From: Candidatus Sulfotelmatobacter sp.
GTDB taxonomy: Bacteria > Acidobacteriota > Terriglobia > Terriglobales > Acidobacteriaceae
DNA: 6,776 bases
Direction of reading: 5' to 3'
Assembly: GCA_030037575.1 (NCBI GenBank)
Contig: JASHRB010000699.1
Coordinates: 1-6,776, forward strand
Shown here: piece by piece, positions 1 through 5,735 of the stretch
Numbering within the stretch: the first letter of the stretch is position 1
How the letters are laid out: each line of letters starts with the position of its first letter
The notes under the pieces: generated by a model
The model's input: the letters and a program-made list of their open reading frames with translations, nothing else
Told to the model about the DNA's origin: nothing
Databases searched by the model: none
Position numbers and translations under genes: made by a program

Positions 1-1369
1 GATGGCGGAACGAACGATAGGAGATGCCAAGCAAATCCGCTGCTTTCGTCTGAACACCGTTTGACTTATCCAGAGCTCCCTGAAGCAGGCCGCGCTCGAT
101 GTTGGCGACATAACCTTCCATGCCCATGCCCTCGGGCAGCACTGCGCCGGGCAGGATTTCCGAGGGTGCTCCGTTCACTCCCGCGGCCGCGGCTCGCGCT
201 TTGGGCCGCTCGGCAGGCAATTCAACATGCAGTTCGTCGGTAGTTTCGAGCGCAACCGCTCGCTCGACCGTGTTTTCCAGTTGCCGAACATTACCCGGCC
301 ATTCGTAGCCGCAGAGTGCGTTAAGTGACTGCTTGTTTAGATGCAGAATGCTGCGGTTTGCTGCCGCCGCATATTTTTTCAGGAAGTGATTCGCCAGCAG
401 CGGAATATCCTCTCGCCGCTCGCGCAGATTCGGCACGCGGATCGGAATTACGTTCAGGCGGTAATAAAGGTCTTCGCGGAACGATCCTTCGGCGACCGCT
501 TTGTCGAGATCCCGATTTGTAGCAGCGATCACTCGCACATCGATAGCAATTTCATTCGTGCTGCCCACGGGGCGGATAGTGCGCTCCTGCAGCACGCGCA
601 GCAGTTTTACCTGCATGGCCAGCGTCATCTCGCTGATTTCGTCGAGGAAGATTGTTCCGCCGCCGGCCACTTCGAACAACCCACGCTTGTTCTGCGTAGC
701 TCCTGTAAACGCGCCTTTCAGATAGCCGAAGAGCTCGCTCTCGAGAAGAGTTTCAGGAAAGGCTCCGCAGTTGACGGAAACGAAGGCTTCCGTGGCTCGC
801 GGTGAGCAGACGTGCACCGCACGGGCGACGAGTTCCTTTCCAGTGCCGCTTTCGCCGTGAATCAGAACCGTGCTGGCGGTTGAGGCCACGGTGCGCACCG
901 TCTGCTTGAGTTTCTCCATCGCCGCGCTTGAACCGACGATGTTGTCGAGCGAGTTGTGCGAGGCTGCATCGCGCCGCAGCGCGAAATTCTGCTTGCTGAG
1001 GACCGCCTTTTCGAGAACGCGGTTAATCGCCAGCTTGATCTCGTCCACCAAGCCGGGGCTTTTGCGGATGTAGTCGGAAGCTCCTCCCGCCTTCACGGCT
1101 TCGACCGCGGCTTCGTAGTCATCGACGGCGGTAATCAAGATGACCGGCGAATCGGGCGAGACGCGATGTGCGTGGCGCAGCACTTCGATGCCGTCGATGT
1201 TGGGCATCTTGATGTCGGTGATGATCAGGTCGTAGAGATTTCCGTCAATCTTGTTCTTCGCCATCTGCCCCGATTGCACCGTCTCAATGCGGTGCCCGTC
1301 GCGGCGCAGCGCGATATCGAGCATTTCACAGATGGAGCGTTCGTCGTCGCAAACAAGAAGGTTAGCCAC
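1..1369 (-). CDS. pilR: Sigma-54-dependent response regulator PilR, partial (3' end beyond the left edge)
   Basis: NtrC-family activator, probably the partner of the adjacent PilS kinase and activator of pilin transcription. I translated 456 residues from a GTG at 1369-1367; the frame runs off the left edge without a stop. Receiver domain about 1-120: acidic pair D8/D9, phosphoacceptor D52 in TDIKMPNIDG, T80, K103. Central AAA+ domain about 142-375: Walker A GESGTGKE (172-179), the sigma-54 contact loop GAFTGA (219-224), Walker B GGGTIFLDEIS (236-246), arginine-finger region FREDLYYRL (297-305) and WPGNVRQLEN (357-366). After a linker, a Fis-type helix-turn-helix begins near 425 (KAADLLGISYRSFRH, 442-456) and is cut off, probably only a few residues short. 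The GTG overlaps the pilS stop by 8 bases and follows AGAGGG at a 4-base spacing, so translational coupling is likely. The DNA target is not visible. The receiver has an unusual K-S-P after strand 5. The class is certain; the PilR name rests on context. Confidence 0.95.
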   Translation of the reverse strand, partial: MANLLVCDDERSICEMLDIALRRDGHRIETVQSGQMAKNKIDGNLYDLIITDIKMPNIDGIEVLRHAHRVSPDSPVILITAVDDYEAAVEAVKAGGASDYIRKSPGLVDEIKLAINRVLEKAVLSKQNFALRRDAASHNSLDNIVGSSAAMEKLKQTVRTVASTASTVLIHGESGTGKELVARAVHVCSPRATEAFVSVNCGAFPETLLESELFGYLKGAFTGATQNKRGLFEVAGGGTIFLDEISEMTLAMQVKLLRVLQERTIRPVGSTNEIAIDVRVIAATNRDLDKAVAEGSFREDLYYRLNVIPIRVPNLRERREDIPLLANHFLKKYAAAANRSILHLNKQSLNALCGYEWPGNVRQLENTVERAVALETTDELHVELPAERPKARAAAAGVNGAPSEILPGAVLPEGMGMEGYVANIERGLLQGALDKSNGVQTKAADLLGISYRSFRH

Positions 1370-3065
1370 GCTGCCCTCTTTCCACCGCAGTATTGGCGAG
1401 CGGCTTTGCCATCGCCAGGGCCAGCGCGGGCGTGGCCTTATCCTCGCGGCTCGGCTCCGCGCGCTCCGCATCCAGACGGCACAACTTCAAAACGAAGGTC
1501 GTTCCCTGTCTGGGCTTGGATCGGGCATACACTTTCCCTTCGTGGGCCTGCACAATCTGGTAGACAACAGCCAATCCCAGCCCGGTGCCCCCTTCAAAAT
1601 TCGATTGGAAAGGCTCGAAGATTTTCTCGGTCTGCTGCGGCGTCATGCCGCTTCCCGTGTCGGCAAAGCTGATTTGCCAATCGTCGCCGCTGCGCTCGAT
1701 GGCCACTTGCAGCTTGCCGCCGTCTTTCATGGCGCGGACGGCATTCTCCGAAAAATTCCAGAAGACCTGTTTGATCTTGTCGCCGTCGGCGAGGGCCCAT
1801 GCCTCCCGCACCGTGATTTGGCTCTCGACCGTGATCCCTGTGTTTTCCGCGGTCATCCGGTGCCGTACCAGCGTGAGCGTATCCTCGAGCAACGGCACCA
1901 GATCGACCTTATCGAAGCGATACTGCTTGCCGCGCGAATAGGCGAGAAAGTCGGTGATGATTCCGTTCAACCGCTGCGACTCGCGCGTAACAATGTCGAG
2001 CAGATGGCGGTGCTCCTCGCTCATTTCCGGTATGCCAGAAAGCATGCTGACTGAACCGGCGATCGAAGTCAGTGGATTGCGAATTTCGTGAGCGATTGCC
2101 GCTGCCAGCCGGCCCACAGCTGCTAAGCGATCCTGCATGCGCACTTCGCGTTCGAGGCGCCGAATTTCAGTGAGATCGTCCATCGCATATACCGAGCCCA
2201 ATGCACCGCGCTCCGGCACGTTCAAAGCGGCTACTCTGATGCGGACCGTTTTGCGGAAGGTTCCCGGGGTGTCAAATCGGACCTCTGCGTGAGTGTGCGA
2301 TTCGCTGTTGGGCAACGCATCGAGAAACAGGGAACTGACCGGCTTGCCAAGCAGTTGGCTCGCCGGGCGCTCAAGCAGCTTCTGCGCCGCACTGTTGAGG
2401 AGCGTAATGCGCCCATCCAATCCGGTGGTGATCAATCCGCTGCTGATGGATTGAATGATGTTCTCATGCAGGATTTGAAGATCTTCCAGCGCGCCGCTGG
2501 TGTTTTTCAATTCCGCGCGGGCCAGGTGCAGCTTTGCAACCAGCGATCCGGCCAGGTAGGCGACGGCCAGAAACGCCGATAGGTGCACGAAAATCAGCCC
2601 CTGCAGCGCTTTTAGTTCGGGATGCGTGGTCGCGTAGGAATGCACCACGCCGTAATAATCAAGCTCGAGGACGGTACCGTACAAAATGAAAGCGAGCGCC
2701 GCGACCAGATGCGCCCACACTCTTGGGAGCAGTATGCCGGCGACGATGATCACCAGCGGATAGAGAACGTTTAGGGAACTATCCCAGCCTCCCGTCTCGT
2801 GAACCACCAGACTGACCATGACCAGATCGGTGAGCACCTGCAACGACGCCTGGATCCGGTACTCCCGCCAGAACGACAGCAGAAGAACAAAAAAGAGTGA
2901 AAGGGTGTACCAGCAAAGAATTGTGCTGAGGAAAAACCGTACCGGCAAACGCGTGGGAGTAAGATGAGCGATGGCCAGTTCAATGCCGAGCAGAAACGTA
3001 AGGATCAGAATCCTCACCTTAACCAGCCACGCCAGCCAGTTTCGCTCGTCAAATGTGGATTGCAT
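1362..3065 (-). CDS. pilS: Membrane-bound sensor histidine kinase PilS (PAS, HisKA, HATPase_c)
   Basis: Sensor kinase expected to autophosphorylate on histidine and pass phosphate to PilR. From the ATG at 3065 it has 567 residues. About six hydrophobic segments lie at roughly 17-35, 44-64, 75-90, 98-114, 117-134 and 155-177, with little periplasmic sequence, as in PilS sensors that detect signals inside the membrane. A short coiled linker (178-198) and a PAS domain (about 199-300) follow. HisKA has the H-box HEIRNPL with H326; the ATPase domain has the N-box NFSENAVRAM (N437/N441), G1 DTGSGM (from D469), F-box IFEPF and G2 GGTGLGLA (492-499). All catalytic motifs are intact. About 38 Ala/Arg/Glu-rich residues follow the ATPase domain. 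An in-frame ATG at 3146 would add 27 residues and has AAGG 6 bases upstream, but that extension is translated from the repeat-bearing spacer and looks unlike protein. I chose 3065 because the first membrane helix follows closely; it has no clear ribosome binding site. Confidence 0.92.
   Translation of the reverse strand: MQSTFDERNWLAWLVKVRILILTFLLGIELAIAHLTPTRLPVRFFLSTILCWYTLSLFFVLLLSFWREYRIQASLQVLTDLVMVSLVVHETGGWDSSLNVLYPLVIIVAGILLPRVWAHLVAALAFILYGTVLELDYYGVVHSYATTHPELKALQGLIFVHLSAFLAVAYLAGSLVAKLHLARAELKNTSGALEDLQILHENIIQSISSGLITTGLDGRITLLNSAAQKLLERPASQLLGKPVSSLFLDALPNSESHTHAEVRFDTPGTFRKTVRIRVAALNVPERGALGSVYAMDDLTEIRRLEREVRMQDRLAAVGRLAAAIAHEIRNPLTSIAGSVSMLSGIPEMSEEHRHLLDIVTRESQRLNGIITDFLAYSRGKQYRFDKVDLVPLLEDTLTLVRHRMTAENTGITVESQITVREAWALADGDKIKQVFWNFSENAVRAMKDGGKLQVAIERSGDDWQISFADTGSGMTPQQTEKIFEPFQSNFEGGTGLGLAVVYQIVQAHEGKVYARSKPRQGTTFVLKLCRLDAERAEPSREDKATPALALAMAKPLANTAVERGQRG
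1374..1379 (-). promoter_or_regulatory. Ribosome binding site for pilR, inside the end of pilS
   Basis: On the minus strand AGAGGG lies 4 bases before the GTG at 1369, inside the last codons of pilS. It supports GTG as the true start: the receiver fold (ANLLVCDDE) begins immediately after it, and no better in-frame start was seen just upstream. Confidence 0.6.
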
Positions 3066-3085
3066 GAAGAAAACCGGGTTCCAGA

Positions 3086-3109
3086 GTTTCAAGGTTTCAA
3101 GGTTGAAAC
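3086..3109. repeat. GTTTCAAG tandem repeat with a 7-bp inverted repeat, pilC-pilS spacer
   Basis: On the plus strand GTTTCAAG occurs twice head to tail (3086-3093, 3094-3101) and is followed by GTTGAAAC (3102-3109). The second copy and this unit form a perfect dyad, GTTTCAA-GG-TTGAAAC (3094-3109). A reverse-orientation copy, CCTTGAAAC, lies at 3176-3184, so the spacer transcript could form competing pairings. It could be a dispersed intergenic repeat, an operator, or a leader structure; the window alone does not decide. Confidence 0.6.
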
Positions 3110-3155
3110 ACAGGGTCTCGCAGTTGTCAGGCGCCGCCCATCGCATCCCCCGCCT

Positions 3156-3170
3156 TGCAACTTCGAAGCC
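3156..3170 (-). promoter_or_regulatory. Possible sigma-54 promoter (-24/-12) before pilS
   Basis: On the minus strand the spacer reads GGCTTCGAAGTTGCA, with GG (3170-3169) and GC (3158-3157) exactly 10 bases apart. Against the consensus TGGCAC-N5-TTGC it keeps GGC and TTGC but lacks the leading T and the AC of the -24 element. Initiation would fall near 3146, downstream of pilC and before the ATG at 3065. The downstream genes include a sigma-54 activator, which makes autoregulation conceivable. The GG-N10-GC pattern is common by chance in GC-rich DNA, so this is tentative. Confidence 0.25.
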
Positions 3171-3194
3171 TTCTCCCTTGAAACCCGCCTATTG

Positions 3195-4403
3195 TTATCC
3201 AGCCAGTTTCGCGATCATCGCGAACAACGGCATGTAGAGCGAAATCACGATTCCGCCAATGGTTACGCCCAGCAATCCAATGATCGCCGGTTCGAGCATC
3301 GCCAGCATGTCGCGGGTAGCCGCATCCACTTCTTCTTCGTAGAAGTCGGCGATCTTCTGCAACATGCTGTCCATAGCGCCGGTGGCCTCGCCGACCCCGA
3401 TCATCTGCGTCACCATGTTGGGAAACACCCCGCATTCTTTCAGCGGATCGACAATCGTCCGGCCTTCTTCAATCGCTTTGCGAACTTTCATCAGAGCTTC
3501 TTCCAGCACGGCATTGCCGGAAGTCTTGGCCGTAATTGCCAGACCTTCGAGAATCGGTACGCCGGAAGTGATCAGCGTGCCCAGCGTACGCGTAAAGCGG
3601 CCCACCGCGATTTTGCGCAACAGCGAACCGACAATCGGCAGCGTAAGCAGCGCTTTATCGAAGTAATAGCGTCCCCACTGGGTTTTGCGAATCTGCTTGA
3701 GCCCGAAAACCGCCCCGCCCACTGCCAACAGGAACAGCCACCAGAAATGCTGCACGAACGCGCTCAATCCGATGACGATTCGGGTGGGCAGCGGGAGCGC
3801 GACGCCCAGGCCGGCGAACAAGTTGGAGAAGATCGGCACGACATACTTCAACAGTGCAGCCACGATCAATGTCGCGATACCTACCACGGCCACGGGATAA
3901 ATTAACGCCGATTTCACGGCAGACTTAAGGCGTACCGCTTTCTCCACGTAGGTGGCCAGGCGCTGCAGAATAATGTCGAGAATACCGCCCGTTTCTCCGG
4001 CCTCAATCATGTTGGTGGTGAGGTCGTCGAAAACAGCGGGATATTGCCGCATGGCGTTGGCCAGGGTCGCGCCGCCTTCCACCGTGGTGCGCACACCCGT
4101 CAACGTTTTTTGAAATGCAGGGTTCTCTTGATTGGCCGCCAGAATCTCCAGACACTGCACCAGCGGCAGTCCAGCGTCGATCATGACGGAAAACTGGCGG
4201 AAGAAAATGGCAATATCCTTAACTTTGACTTTGCTCGAACCAAAAGTGGGCAGAGCGAACTCCTTGCCCTTTTCGCGAACCGCGCCCGGAGTGATTCGCT
4301 CGCGCCGCAGTTGCTGGGTTACCGCCTGTTTGTTCGGCGCCACTCTCTCGCCGGAGACTTTCTGTCCCGAAGCATCCTTGCCCGAAAATGTGAAAACTGG
4401 CAT
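3195..4403 (-). CDS. pilC: Type IV pilus inner-membrane platform protein PilC (GspF family)
   Basis: Polytopic inner-membrane protein that sits over the PilB/PilT hexamers and couples their rotation to pilin insertion or removal. It has 402 residues, the usual family length. The N-terminus (MPVFTFSGKDASGQKVSGE) is the typical cytoplasmic lead-in. Two T2SSF repeats are visible: about 67-190, with VMIDAGLPLVQCLEIL and IEAGETGGILDI, and about 269-392, with LITSGVPILEGL and IGVGEATGAMDSML. Hydrophobic segments lie near 168-190, 215-234 and 371-395, matching the three-helix PilC/GspF topology. The ATG at 4403 follows GAGAGGG at 7 bases. The gene lies 102 bases after pilT and 129 bases before the chosen pilS start, in the same direction. 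Nothing appears truncated. A GspF (type II secretion) assignment is disfavoured by the adjacent pilT and pilS/pilR. Confidence 0.96.
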   Translation of the reverse strand: MPVFTFSGKDASGQKVSGERVAPNKQAVTQQLRRERITPGAVREKGKEFALPTFGSSKVKVKDIAIFFRQFSVMIDAGLPLVQCLEILAANQENPAFQKTLTGVRTTVEGGATLANAMRQYPAVFDDLTTNMIEAGETGGILDIILQRLATYVEKAVRLKSAVKSALIYPVAVVGIATLIVAALLKYVVPIFSNLFAGLGVALPLPTRIVIGLSAFVQHFWWLFLLAVGGAVFGLKQIRKTQWGRYYFDKALLTLPIVGSLLRKIAVGRFTRTLGTLITSGVPILEGLAITAKTSGNAVLEEALMKVRKAIEEGRTIVDPLKECGVFPNMVTQMIGVGEATGAMDSMLQKIADFYEEEVDAATRDMLAMLEPAIIGLLGVTIGGIVISLYMPLFAMIAKLAG

Positions 4404-4505
4404 GGTCTTACCCTCTCCTCCGTGTCGTCTAAGTCGTCATGTGCTCAATGCCGTTCTTGCCGATGGCATCGTGAACCGTATTCTCAATCTGGCTTTCCAT
4501 CCGGC
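4404..4505 (-). other. pilT-pilC spacer with a doubtful 23-codon ORF
   Basis: The 102-base gap after the pilT stop holds, besides the pilC ribosome binding site, an ATG-to-TAG ORF at 4500-4429 on the minus strand (MESQIENTVHDAIGKNGIEH then MTT). It starts 5 bases after the pilT TAA, in a different frame. No ribosome binding site precedes it and I recognise no homology. No terminator or promoter is evident here, so readthrough from pilT into pilC is the simplest reading. Confidence 0.3.
4411..4421 (-). promoter_or_regulatory. Purine-rich ribosome binding site of pilC
   Basis: The minus strand reads GGAGGAGAGGG just before pilC, its end 7 bases from the ATG. It holds two overlapping Shine-Dalgarno-like cores (GGAGG and GAGAGGG), the nearer being at normal distance. 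It fixes the pilC start at 4403. Confidence 0.6.
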
Positions 4506-5642
4506 TTACCGCTTTGCTGGAGCTGCGCCCTTGGCCATCATCGTTCCCGCGGTCGTCGGCCGGTTCAACAAGCTGGCTCCGCGGTTGATCATTTCCTGCA
4601 GTTCATCCTGGTTGCTGGAGCGTTGCAGCGCGACTTCCAGAGAAATCTGTTTCTGGAAGTACGCAGTCGCCAGAGCCTGATTGAACGTCTGCATGCCGAA
4701 CTTGTCCTGTCCGGACTGCATCGCCGAGTAGATCTGGTGAATTTTGTCTTCGCGAATCAAATTGCGGACCGCCGGATTGGGAACCAGAATTTCCATGATC
4801 ATGGCCCGCCCCTTGCCGGTAATCGTAGCCAGGAGGCTTTGGCACATGATTCCTTCCAGCACCAGGGAAAGCTGGGCGCGAATCTGCGGCTGCTGGTGGG
4901 CAGGGAAGACGTCGATGATACGGTTGATCGTCGAGGTCGCCGAGTTGGTGTGCAGCGTACCGAAAGTCAAGTGGCCGGTTTCGGCGATTCGCAGCGCCGA
5001 CTCGATGGTTTCCAGGTCGCGCATTTCGCCGATCAGCACGACATCCGGGTCTTCACGGAGGGCGGCGCGCAGCGCGTCGGAGAAACTTTTGGTGTCGGCA
5101 TGCAACTCGCGCTGGTTGACCACGCAGTTCTTGTTCATGTGCACGAATTCGATCGGGTCTTCGATCGTCAGAATGTGATCGTGCCGCTCGCTGTTGATCT
5201 TGTCGATCATGGCGGCGAGCGTGGTTGATTTGCCCGAACCGGTCGGCCCGGTCACCAGCACTAGGCCGCGCGGCTTGTCGCAAAGTCTGCTCACGACCGC
5301 CGGCAGGCCGAGCTGATTGAACGATTTGATTTCGAACGGAATCAGACGGAAAACGGCCGCGGTCGCGCCGCGTTGATTGAACACGTTGGCCCGAAATCGG
5401 GCCAAGCCCTTCAAGCCGAACGAGAAGTCGAGCTCGAGGCTCTCTTCGAAGCGATGCTTCTGCGAATCGGTCATGACGCTATAGGCCAACTGTTTGGTCT
5501 CGGCCGGGGTCAACTGCGGAAGATCGAGTGGTGTCAAGTGTCCGTGAACGCGTATCTGTGGCGGAGAATTTGTGGTGATGTGAAGATCGCTGCCGTTCAT
5601 CTCCAGCATCCGTTTCAACAAGTCACTTAGCGACAAACCCAT
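4506..5642 (-). CDS. pilT: Type IV pilus retraction ATPase PilT
   Basis: Hexameric cytoplasmic ATPase that powers pilus depolymerisation, hence twitching and surface pulling. It has 378 residues, slightly longer than usual. Motifs in order: PAS-like N-terminal domain (about 1-100); Walker A GPTGSGKS (132-139); Asp box TIEDPIEF (159-166); Walker B VVLIGEMRD with catalytic E206; His box TGHLTFGTLHTNSA (222-235); and the PilT-specific C-terminal AVRNLIRE (291-298), corresponding to the AIRNLIRE motif needed for retraction. GMQTFNQAL (316-324) is also typical of PilT. There is no zinc-binding tetracysteine, which separates it from PilB. The last roughly 20 residues (after SLLNRP) form an Ala/Lys/Thr-rich tail of no clear function. 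The ATG at 5642 follows AAGGA at 7 bases. It lies 93 bases after pilB, with a hairpin between them. PilU is less likely given the intact AIRNLIRE-like motif and the position beside pilB and pilC. Confidence 0.97.
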   Translation of the reverse strand: MGLSLSDLLKRMLEMNGSDLHITTNSPPQIRVHGHLTPLDLPQLTPAETKQLAYSVMTDSQKHRFEESLELDFSFGLKGLARFRANVFNQRGATAAVFRLIPFEIKSFNQLGLPAVVSRLCDKPRGLVLVTGPTGSGKSTTLAAMIDKINSERHDHILTIEDPIEFVHMNKNCVVNQRELHADTKSFSDALRAALREDPDVVLIGEMRDLETIESALRIAETGHLTFGTLHTNSATSTINRIIDVFPAHQQPQIRAQLSLVLEGIMCQSLLATITGKGRAMIMEILVPNPAVRNLIREDKIHQIYSAMQSGQDKFGMQTFNQALATAYFQKQISLEVALQRSSNQDELQEMINRGASLLNRPTTAGTMMAKGAAPAKR

Positions 5643-5649
5643 GAGAAGT

Positions 5650-5656
5650 TCCTTCC
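5650..5656 (-). promoter_or_regulatory. Ribosome binding site of pilT
   Basis: GGAAGGA on the minus strand ends 7 bases before the ATG at 5642. It favours this start over an out-of-frame ATG at 5673, which opens only a 16-codon ORF overlapping the pilT start. Confidence 0.6.
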
Positions 5657-5677
5657 GTTACGCTTGCTTTCATTTTT

Positions 5678-5731
5678 CGTCGTTGGTCATTTGGTGCCTG
5701 GCGGTTAGCCCACGACCAATGACCGACGACG
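5678..5731. repeat. Long imperfect hairpin in the pilB-pilT spacer
   Basis: The arms 5678-5691 (CGTCGTTGGTCATT) and 5718-5731 (AATGACCGACGACG) pair at 13 of 14 positions. After a one-base bulge at 5692 the stem continues with GGT (5693-5695) against ACC (5715-5717). The 19-base centre contains a further small GGC/GCC stem. In the operon transcript (minus strand) the single mismatch is A-C and the structure is followed by AAAAATG rather than a U-run, so it is not a classical terminator of pilB. It fits an RNA-processing or stability element, or a palindromic intergenic repeat. Confidence 0.65.
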
Positions 5732-5735
5732 GCTT

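Noticed and set aside
956..2054. Two overlapping plus-strand frames (956-1672 and 1251-2054)
   Set aside because: They are antisense to the receiver domain of pilR and the kinase core of pilS, both of which have complete conserved motifs on the minus strand.
2964..3905. 313-codon plus-strand frame across the pilC-pilS spacer
   Set aside because: Antisense to pilC and pilS; the product is rich in His/Gln/Arg/Asp in the way typical of reverse-strand shadows, with no membrane or enzyme motif.
4429..4535. Frameshifted C-terminal extension of PilT into the spacer frame
   Set aside because: PilT is already at or beyond its usual family length with all motifs present, so no missing C-terminus needs explaining.
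4044..5228. 394-codon open frame on the plus strand opposite pilT and the start of pilC
   Set aside because: It lies antisense to two well-recognised pil genes with intact motifs, crosses their boundary, and its translation has no recognisable domain; long antisense frames are expected from the codon use.
5626..5673. Upstream ORF of 16 codons starting at the ATG at 5673 and overlapping the pilT start
   Set aside because: It is out of frame with pilT, has no ribosome binding site, and the good AAGGA site lies inside it at the right distance for pilT itself.
5678..5735. Intrinsic terminator after pilB
   Set aside because: In the pilB direction the stem is followed by AAAAATG, not a U-run. A CTTTT follows the stem only on the plus strand, where no gene would need it.
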